NCBI GenBank assembly: GCA_034359265.1
Contig: CP136890.1
Span: 31,290,501-31,354,500, forward strand
Reading direction: 5' to 3'
Length of the DNA: 64,000 nucleotides
Source: Canna indica
Taxonomy: Eukaryota > Streptophyta > Magnoliopsida > Zingiberales > Cannaceae
Shown in pieces: positions 55,871 through 64,000 of the stretch; the first letter of the stretch is position 1; the number at the start of each line of letters is the position of its first letter. The notes under the pieces were generated by a model. The model was not told the origin of the DNA. It worked only from the letters and a program-made list of their open reading frames with translations, and did not search any database. The translations under genes and the position numbers were made by a program.

Positions 55871-57000
55871 ATGGAGACTCACAATGCTGCGTTGAGCGGT
55901 AGTAGTAGTAATTCCACCGAACGCCAAGGCCAAGGCCGAGGCCGAGGCCGAGGTCGGGGCCGGGGGCGGGGAAGAGAGCAGTCAGGGGAGGGGGTACAGG
56001 ACCCCATAGTTTCTCAGTTGTAGACTCAGGTGGCTCAATTGATAGAGGCGCTCCGTAGGGAGCAAAAGTTGAGGCAGCAACAGTCGCAGCCGGTACCAGT
56101 GGTACCCGTAGTGCCAGAAGTGACTAAGCTAGTAGCGCCAGTGGTCAGAGTCCCAGGGGCGCCCACCTACGTAGACTTCATTAAGCTGAGGCCGCCGGTG
56201 TTCACTGGGACAGATATGCAGATAGAGGTCACCGATTCTCTGGGTGAGTGCTACGAGCTGTGTGTGGAGCTTGGGTGCTCATCTGAGTCAGCGGCTCGCA
56301 TGGTAAGCTTATAGCTCAGGGGACCGGCAAAGAAATGGCTACACATGTGGAGGGACCGTAAGACAGTAGATGCACCACCCCCCTATGTGGGAGGAGTTCA
56401 GGGCGACCGTAGTGGAGTAGTACTTACCACTGAGTGTCCACGATAAGTGGACAAGGGAGTTTGAGATGCTACGTCAGATGGGTGGTATGATCGTGTCAGA
56501 TTACGAGATGGAGTTCACCAGGCTCTCTAAGTACCACCCAACCCTAGTGGATACTAAGGCCGCCAGGGTCAAGAGGTTCGTCGGGGGGTTGAGACCCCAG
56601 ATGAGCAAGCTCATCCATTATACTGAGGACACCACATTTGCTCGGGTAGTGGATGAGGCACTCAGGAAGGAAGCATTGGTGCCGTTCGAGAAATTTGACG
56701 GACCCGCAAAGAAGAAGTTACGACCTCAGGGGGCAGGGGGCTGGCTTTGGCACTCTGAGGGGACTATTACCGCTGCAGACCACCAACCGAGCCGGGGACA
56801 CAGTAGTAGCCAGGGCCATGGAGGCCCAGGGTTGGGGGCAGCATGACAAGCAGAGTCCGGGGATGCCACTCAGAAGTCAGAAATGCCACAGTGTGGTTGC
56901 TATAACAGAAAGCACTATGGGACTTGCTATGGCTGCATGGATGCATGTTTCAGATGTGGGCAGGTTGGACACTTTAGGAAATATTGTTTAGGACAGAGGT
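55871..57000 (+). pseudogene. Gypsy gag
   Basis: ATG at 55871 (METHNAALSGSSSNSTERQG), then an Arg-Gly repeat and a stop at about 56021. It continues VAQLIEALRREQKLRQQQSQ and VDFIKLRPPVFTGT (about 56185), the standard start of the plant Ty3 gag domain. 56466-56846 has MIVSDYEMEFTRLSKYHP and AARVKRFVGGLRPQ. The zinc knuckle CFRCGQVGHFRKYC is at 56946-56987. Stops and shifts lie near 56310, 56440 and 56850. Confidence 0.88.
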
Positions 57001-57129
57001 GGCCAGAGAACTGAGCAGTCGAAAGGAAAAGCACTGATGTCAGTTGGGTCAGTAGCTCATAAGGGTCCAATACAGAGCAAGGGGCCGTAGGCTAGTCACT
57101 CTGAGAGTCCGTCTGCCCGAGTTTACGCC

Positions 57130-57525
57130 ATGAACCGTGATGGAGCAGAGGCATCTAAGGCAGTGGTGACATGTACCATTTTAGTTAGTTCATCCGCAAC
57201 TTATGAATTGTTTGATCCGGGTGTCATGCACTCATTTGTATCTGCTAAACTTGCTGCTAAGTTACCTGTAGCACCTTTTTTGCTTAATGTACAGTACGTG
57301 GTGTCGATGCCTATGGGCGATATAGTAAGAGCCGGAACAATTTTCCGCGACTGCGAGGTGCTCATATGCGGGCATGCATTGAGGGTAGAGTTGACACTTC
57401 TACCAATGCTTGAACTAGATGTCATACTCTGCATGGATTGGCTGGCGGATCACTTTGCGTCAGTGAATTGTAGGGCTAAGACTTCTATTTTTAGTAAGCC
57501 CGGGTTGCCTCAGTTCACCTTCTAA
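57130..57525 (+). pseudogene. Gypsy aspartic protease
   Basis: A retropepsin-like domain that would process the polyprotein. The active site reads LFDPGVMHSFVS, where D-S-G or D-T-G is usual, so the middle residue is Pro. The second conserved block is LDVILCMDWLADH. It ends in a stop at 57525, just before the RT frame at 57547. Confidence 0.87.
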
Positions 57526-57546
57526 CGAGATGGAAGAGGTGAGCCT

Positions 57547-59309
57547 ATGGGAGTCATTTCAGCCCTGAAGGCTCATAAGTTACTAGTGGGCAGCTGTCAG
57601 TCTTTCTTGGCCTTAGTATCAGTGGCTAAGGAGGATAGAGACATGGCGGGGAACGTCAAAGGAACACTGGGGGTTTGTGAGTTGTTTGACGTCTTTCCCG
57701 AGGAGTTATCGGGTCTGTCGCCAAGAAGAGAGATAGAGTTTTGCATTGAATTGCAGCCCGGGGTGAAGCCGATCTCCATTCCAACCTATAGGATGGCGTC
57801 GGTCGAACTAAGGGAGTTAAAAGCACAGTTGCAAGAGCTGCTGGACTTAGGCTTCATCCAGTTGAGCATATCACCGTGGAGTGCTCTGGTGCTCTTCGTG
57901 AAGAAGAAGGATGAGACCATGCACATGAGTATCGACTATAGGCAGCTTAACAAGGTGACAATCAAGAATCATTACCCACTGCCAAGGATAGATGACCTGT
58001 TCGACCAACTGCAGGGGGCACAATGGTTTTCAAAGATTGATTTGAGGTTCGAATACCATCAGTTGAGAATCCGGGATTGCGATGTGCCTAAGACTGCCTT
58101 CAGGAGTCGTTACGACTACTTTGAGTTCCTAGTGATGTCCTTTCATCTAACCAATGCACATGCGGCTTTTATGGATCTGATGAACCGGGTGTTCAAGGAG
58201 TACTTGGATAGTTTTGTGATCGTCTTCATTGATGACATCTTGGTATACTCCAAGAGTAAGGAGGAGCACTCCGAGCATTTGAGGATGATCCTGGAAACCC
58301 TTAGAGAGCATCAGTTGCTCGCCAAATTCTCTAAGTGTGAATTCTGGTTGGAGAGTGTGGGGTTCCTGGGTCATGTAGTGTCCAAGGAGGGGATAAGGGT
58401 GGATCCCGCAAAGGTGCAGGTTGTGCAGAACAAGAGGCGACCGACCAGCGTGATTGAGATCCGCAGTTTTCTTGGGTTGGCCGGGTATTATCGGAAGTTT
58501 GTGAAAAACTTCTCCAGGATTGCAGCTCCTTTGACTCGGTTGACTCAGAAAAAGGTCAAATTTGTATGGGATGACAAGTGTGAGGCGAGCTTTCAGAAGC
58601 TCAAAGAGTGCTTGATGTCAGCGCCCGTGTTGGTCGTACCTTTAGGTTCAGAAGGATTTGTGGTCTACTATGATGCCTCTCGGGTTAGCCTGGGCTGTGT
58701 TCTAATGCAGTTTGGCAGAGTCATAGCCTATGCATCCCGTCAGCTAAAGGTTCATGAGAAGAACTACCCGACGCATGACCTAGAGCTGGCAGTAGTGGTT
58801 TTTGCACTGAAGCTCTGGCTCCACATCCTTTACGGGGAGGCCTGTGAGATTTATACTGATCACGAGAGTCTCCAATACTTGCTTACCAAAAGAAGTTGAT
58901 CCTCATGCAGAGGAGGTGGCTGGAGCTCCTAAAGGACTATGACTACACTATTATGTACCACCCGGGGAAAGCCAACGTGGTGGGAGATGCTCTGAGCAGA
59001 AACTCCATGGGCAGCTTGGCCCATTTGGCAATCAGGAGAAGGTCACAAGCTCCGGAACTAGCACTGTACGTGGATGTGGGAGCAGTCATGTCTATATTAG
59101 ATTCGGGTAACATGGTGGCACACCTGCGGGTACAGTCCACCTTGGTGGACAAATTGCGTGCCGCGCAGGAGGAGGACGCATTTTGTTCCCTGACAAGGGA
59201 TCTGGTCCAGACAGGTGACACAGATGACGGCTTTAGGGTCGACTCAAAGGGTGTCCTAAGATTTAGAGACCGGATCGTGGTGCCTGATATGGCAGAGGTG
59301 CGCATGTAG
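57547..59309 (+). pseudogene. Gypsy reverse transcriptase and RNase H
   Basis: A 450-codon open stretch to 58899. RT blocks are [35 protein letters not shown] and the catalytic [12 protein letters not shown] (about 58225), then [20 protein letters not shown]. RNase H has [27 protein letters not shown] and [10 protein letters not shown]. After a frame change at 58896 it continues QRRWLELLKDYDYTIMYHPG and NVVGDALSR to 59309. This is the best preserved pol in the window; catalytic residues of RT are intact. Confidence 0.93.
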
Positions 59310-60085
59310 GTTTTGGAAATGGGCCACCGTTCCACTTATACGATGCATCTGGGGGCCATTAAAATGTACCAAGACTTAAGGCAACACTACTGGTGGAAGG
59401 GCATGAAAATAGAGGTAGCAGAGTTTGTATCCAAGTGTTTGGTCTGCCGGCAAGTGAAGGCCGAACACCTGAAACCAACGGGGCTGCTTCAGAACCTCGA
59501 GGTGCCCGAGTGGAAGTGAGAGAAGATCACCATGGACCTAGTGATCGGGCTGCCTTAGTGAAGAGGAGGGTTTGATTCCATTTGGGTGGTAGTGGATCGG
59601 TTGACAAAGACCGAGCACTTTATCCCAGTCAAAACGACCTTTTCTGCTGAGGATTACGCCAAACTATTTTTTTAGACAAGATTGTGGCATACCATGGTAC
59701 CCCAGTGATTATCATATCAGATCGAGGTACCCAGTTCACAACTTAGTTTTGGCAATCCTTCCAGAAGGCCTTGGGTACTCAGGTGCAGTTCAGCAAAGCT
59801 TTTCATCCGCAGATGGATGGACAGTCAGAGAGAACCATCCAGACCTTGGAAGATATGATGAGGGCATGCGTCCTCGACGTGGCAGGTGGTTGGGAGAAAC
59901 ATCTGTCGTTGATCGAATTCGCCTACAACAATAGCTACCACAGTAGCATTGCTATGGCCTCTTTTGAAGCCTTGTATGGGCGAAGATGCAAATCACCCGT
60001 GGGCTGGTTTGAGATAGCAGAGACTCTCATGGTAGGTCCTGATCTGGTTGAGGAAGTAGTAGAGAAGGTGAAATTGATAAAATAA
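59310..60085 (+). pseudogene. Gypsy integrase
   Basis: The zinc-binding HHCC region (HRSTYTMHLGAIKMYQDLRQ with KCLVCRQVKAEH) is at 59329-59470. The catalytic first Asp is in TMDLVIGLP (59530), the second in IISDRGTQF (about 59711), and the Glu in DGQSERTIQTLEDMMRAC (about 59815). Then WEKHLSLIEFAYNNSYHSSI and FEALYGRRCKSPVGW follow. Stops at 59517, 59555, 59674 and 59743. Confidence 0.9.
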
Positions 60086-60115
60086 TGGTTATTGGCGGCT
60101 CAGAGTCGCTAGAAG

Positions 60116-60600
60116 ATGTATGCTGATCAGAAGGCCACAGAATTAGAGTTTGTAGAGGGCGACCTAGTGTTCCTGAAGGTCTCCCCCATGAAAGGGGTAG
60201 TTAGATTTGGGAAAAAGGGAAAGTTGAGCCCTAGATTCATTGGGTCTTTTCCTATTCTCAAGCGGAGGGGCGTTGTGGCTTATGAGCTGGTCTTGCCCCC
60301 TAGCCTGAGTAGAGTTCACCCAGTTTTTCATGTCTTAATGCTCAGGCGGTATGTGAGAGATGAGTCACATGTAATTGAACCTTCTGTGGTTGGGGTGGAT
60401 TCAGTAGTCTCGTATGAGGAGAGGATCGGTAGAAGTTCTTGATCGTCAAATCAGAAAGTTAAGGTCCAAAGAAATTCCCTTGGTGAAAGTCAGGTGGGAG
60501 CACCACTCTGGGCAGGAAGCTACTTGGGAGGTGGAGCAGGGCATGAGAGAACGCTACCCTTCCTTGTTTGAAGAACTGGTAAGTCCTTATAATTCAACAA
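60116..60600 (+). pseudogene. Gypsy integrase tail and chromodomain
   Basis: The integrase C-terminal GPF/Y-like region has VFLKVSPMKGVVRFGKKGKL, with FIGSFPILKR in place of the usual GPF block, and RVHPVFHVLMLRRYV. The chromodomain is in another frame at 60430-60580: VLDRQIRKLRSKEIPLVKVR then WEHHSGQEATWE. Chromodomains can direct integration to heterochromatin in this group. Frame change near 60420. Confidence 0.88.
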
Positions 60601-60623
60601 AATTTAAGGACGAATTTCCCATA

Positions 60624-60799
60624 AGGGGGGAAGGTTGTAATACCCGGGGTTTCCTAATATAAAATTTTATTGGTGTAGCCCATCGGATCGGGAACTAACC
60701 GGGCCGAGTCACAAGATCACCGCGAGTAGGAGGTATGAGTTAAATTTTAGACTCATGGTTAATGCTTTTAAAATATATATGTTGGATTGACTTAAGTTG
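60624..60799 (+). repeat. Purine tract and truncated 3' LTR of the gypsy element
   Basis: AAGGGGGGAAGG at about 60623-60634, then TGTAATACCCGGG at 60636. It follows the 5' LTR until tttaaaatatatatgttgga and is interrupted at 60800 by CACTACAAAAA. The rest of the LTR would lie beyond the window. Confidence 0.88.
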
Positions 60800-63700
60800 C
60801 ACTACAAAAAAAATTAAAATTAGTAACAAGCTATTTTTGCCACGGTAGATATATATAGTGGAAAAATGATGATTCAGTGGCAAAAAAGTGTTCGCCAGCA
60901 GTTTGTCACGTTAGGTCCGCCGCTAAAAGTCATTTTTGGCTTTGGTGGCGAACTTTAGCAGGTTGCCACGAATTGCAATTTCTTTAGTAGCAAACGAAAA
61001 AGTCAAACTATCTCCACTCTTTTGTGGCAAATGGAGCTTGCTGACGTCACGTATCTTTTATGGCAAAAATTATTTGCCACTTATTAATAAATATTTGTCA
61101 TTATTCTACCATTTCTAGAATTCTTTTTATGACAAAAATATATGAAATTTGTCACTAATAACATGTTACATTTTGCCATTACATATCAAATTTGCTACAA
61201 AAAAATTTGCCACTACATGTTTGATCCTTTGTCATTAAATGTTAAAATAAATTTGTCACTAACAAGATTTTAAATTTGGATTATTGCCACAATATCAGTG
61301 ATGATTTTGCCACAAGATGTGATGATTTTGCCACAACTTTGAGAATTTGTCATGAACACATTTGCCACAAACACACAAAATTTAATAATTAACTATTCAT
61401 TAATATAATAATCAACCCGCTAATTACAAACCTACAACTTAGCATGTATACAACCAAGGTATTTAATATCCACTAAAAAAAGTTTAGGTACACAAGATAG
61501 TCCGTACACCAAAAAAATACCAAACAACATTGCCCCAATAAAAAGTTTCAATAGATCCGTTAGCTAGGTACGCTTCATTTCTTCTTCTTTTTCTCCTGTA
61601 GAGAGAAAAAAATAAGAACACAAGTCAAAACCATGCAAATTTAAGAACACAAGCTAAAACCATGCAAAATTTTAGATATCTCCTTCAACTTTTTGTGAAG
61701 AAATTAAGGAAACAAGCTAATGGATGCATGCAGATTTTAGTTAGTTTTAGATAGATGGGTATATCTGTTATTAATGTTACTATATATGCACATTGTATTT
61801 TTTTTTTGTTTCACAAGGTTAAAGTTTTATAGCACAAGAATTATGTCTAGTGTTTTAATATAAATTTATCTGCTTGCTCACGTAAAATCATTATATATTA
61901 TATTGAGCTGTTGGAGTGCTTATAGCTTTTTGAGGCCATTGAGAGGTTTCAACAGATGAAAAAAACTATTTATAGTTTTTGACAATGAGATTTTTCCAAA
62001 GCGCGATTTCACATAAGACATTTATGCCCTTTCACTTTCTAAAAATTACATGAAATTTCTACCAATAGTTAATGGTTCAATACTTTATTATCATTAATAA
62101 TAATAATAAACATTCATTGCCGAATAAGAACAAAATATAGTCATGTCCTTATTTGTCATTTATACATTCAAACGGCTAACAACTAAGCTAATGTAATAGG
62201 TCAGTAAAATCAACTAATACAATAAGCTAAACTTTAAAGCTAATTGCTAATTACCAAACAAGGTCATTGCCTCTTTCATACTCCAAAACTTTTAGGTTAG
62301 AAATTTTGCAAGTTGAACAAAATAATTGGTCTTAGCTTCTCTACTTTCTTTTTGCTCCAGGTGCTGGCAAACCAAAGTATTTATGCATGTAACAGACTTG
62401 AATCCGTACTTATGTATTTCTATGGAAGCCCCATCTATTTAAATTAGTGCTTATCTACCTGATTTTACAAGTATTTATCATTCAAGCTAAATGCAACAGT
62501 AACAATTGTTTAGAAATAGAAGAGTATTGTTATAATTGAATTAGCAAGAAAATGTAAGAATATAATATAATTGAATTGGCAAGAAAATAGTTGCTACCTT
62601 GGAATGCACATTTGGATGAAATTTTTTGTAAGGAAACAAACTTGAGGAGGTAACAAAGGGTATTGTTCTTTTCACTACAAGAAAACTAGATGTACTAATC
62701 ATTTGGACCACCCAATTTTAGGATAGCTGAAAAATGTACTAATCACTTGGACTACCTAATTTCTAAGAAAATCTAGACAAAAGATACCGGAATGAAATAA
62801 AAAATTATAATAAGCTAGATACAATAGACTTTTAATCTTGAAATAGAATAATTGCTAACCAATCTTAAAGTGAGATTGTATATAACAACTTCTAATAGAG
62901 AATGAGAGGTCGTGAGAGATCGAACCCAGCAAGCAACTTGTAATAGGTTCCTAGTGTCGGATGGAGAGAGATTGTGAGAGATTGAGAGAATTAGGACTAG
63001 TGATCACTAAACACCAGTGGAACTACACAGTATGCCGATAAATGCATGTGTACCAGCAACATGCACCATAGATCAATAATACATATGCATTTAAGAACAA
63101 TATATTCCTGCTATGTCAAACTAAAGATATCATAATTATTTCATGTATGCTTGGCATTGCATTTTGAGAAAATTTGAAATTTGATCAAATAAACCTGCAT
63201 AACTGAATAACTGAATAACTGAATAAACCTGCATCAACAAAAAATGGAAGATTATCTACTGAGGAACAAAGAAAAGAAAGCATTGACATACTTGCAATTT
63301 AGAACTTCTCTTGCACTAGAGTATCCCAGATTGCTTACTATGACTATACATTCATTGTTAAGCCATTCTTGTATACATGGAACGTCTATCTTTTTCACCT
63401 CACCAGTTGACCCAAAGTCAATACCATCAACTACTCATCTTCTCTGCCACATGAGGAGAGCAAGTTACCTAACTCATTAGCCATAAGATAAAACCAAGAA
63501 CAAATTAGAAAAATAAATCATTCTCCAATTTCCAAAGAGAGACGACCAGACTCTTATTACAACTTATTGAGAAAAACTATGTAGAATTTCCTTTTTACGA
63601 TAAAATGGACCACAGATAGCAATTCGAAAAAGAAATGTATAGAAAATTGTATCGGGACATGTCAAAAAATACATAGATTATTAAATCACTTCTATTAAAT

Positions 63701-64000
63701 TGTATCAACTGATTCATGGTGCGCTGAGTCTCGATCACTCTCTTGAACTGGTAGAGGGACTTAACCTTGGTAGTAACATAAAAGAAAAAGGTAAAAGGTA
63801 AACAAGAAGAGTTGGAACATCAAGAACAAAGAAATCACTACCAATTCCATGCATGTTCCTTAATATATAAAGTAATAATCTACGAGGAAAATCAAAGGAC
63901 TAAAAAAATTATCCACACACTGTTCTAATAGGTGGCCAAGCATCCAAACCCCTAGATCAGTGTTTCCAATATGCATGCCTATACCCATCGGACACCAATT
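60800..64000. mobile_element. CACTA-like element, left end, runs off the window
   Basis: Starts CACTACAAAAAAAATT inside the gypsy LTR. For the next 600 bases the word TTGCCAC recurs about ten times (for example 60838, 61075, 61150-61330), mostly in one orientation with a few complements, as in CACTA subterminal arrays. On the minus strand, 61608-61580 could be a last exon (acceptor CTACAG, then EKKKKK and a stop). Beyond 61650 it is AT-rich with no recognisable coding region. A second CACTACAAGAAAA occurs at 62673. The right end is not in view. Confidence 0.65.

Larger units (their letters stand above)
53344..60799 (+). mobile_element. Chromovirus-type gypsy (Ty3) element
   Basis: The 5' LTR is 53344-55661, the primer site 55666-55677, and the 3' LTR starts at 60636 after the purine tract AAGGGGGGAAGG. 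Order: gag, protease, RT, RNase H, integrase, chromodomain. The order and the chromodomain place it in the Tekay-like chromoviruses. The 3' LTR is cut after 164 bases by a CACTA-like element at 60800. Over about 155 shared bases the two LTRs differ by about 13-14 positions by hand count. Stops and shifts throughout. Confidence 0.93.

Noticed and set aside
61860..62290. Possible MITE with an (AAT)n run and a ctaattaccaaacaag end
   Set aside because: No inverted partner for the right end and no target duplication could be found.
63244..63480. 78-codon plus-strand frame
   Set aside because: No similarity to any family I recognise, in AT-rich DNA; likely chance.

Overview
The window is plant nuclear DNA and, as far as can be read, consists almost entirely of transposable elements. 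The evidence is GT-AG introns inside transposase genes, initiator-Met tRNA primer sites, plant-type LINE, Sirevirus-like copia, chromovirus gypsy, CACTA and hAT families, and no prokaryotic gene structure. No ordinary host gene, rRNA, tRNA or CRISPR was found. The species cannot be named from this window; an angiosperm is a safe guess. Every coding region is degraded by stops, frameshifts or insertions.

Left part (1-17147). A truncated minus-strand L1-like LINE (ORF1 only) runs off the left edge. After 1.2 kb of AT-rich DNA comes a second minus-strand LINE (2319-16639) with a matching 14-bp target duplication. It carries ORF1 (DUF4283, zinc knuckle) and ORF2 (endonuclease, RT, zf-RVT, RNase H). 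It was hit by a copia element with an internal inversion (3018-7739), a fragment of a Sirevirus-like copia (8181-9980), a gypsy-type solo LTR (11155-12539) and a hAT-type MITE (15824-16330). Without these it would be about 5.9 kb.

Right part (17148-64000). A minus-strand Sirevirus-like copia, here called Copia-C, is the outer shell. Its left LTR is 17148-18333 and its right LTR starts at 52361. Four elements sit inside it. (i) A CACTA element, 18428-31662, TSD AAG, which contains a complete minus-strand copia, Copia-B, 21210-29495. (ii) A plus-strand copia, Copia-A, 33556-44712, whose 5' LTR contains a solo LTR at 34228-35859. (iii) A hAT element, 45369-51817, 8-bp TSD, which contains a gypsy solo LTR at 45463-47801. 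(iv) A plus-strand chromovirus gypsy element from 53344, inserted in the right LTR of Copia-C. Its own 3' LTR is cut at 60800 by another CACTA-like element that runs past the window end.

How the parts work together. The elements are independent parasites and do not form a pathway. The most informative ones are Copia-C, a short derivative in which the start of gag is fused to the end of RNase H while a third ORF downstream of pol is kept; Copia-A, which keeps pol and the same third ORF; and the CACTA element, which has lost its catalytic transposase core but keeps a second transposase-family gene and a long hairpin. Coordinates of element ends are reliable to a few bases where TSDs are given; edges of degraded reading frames are approximate.
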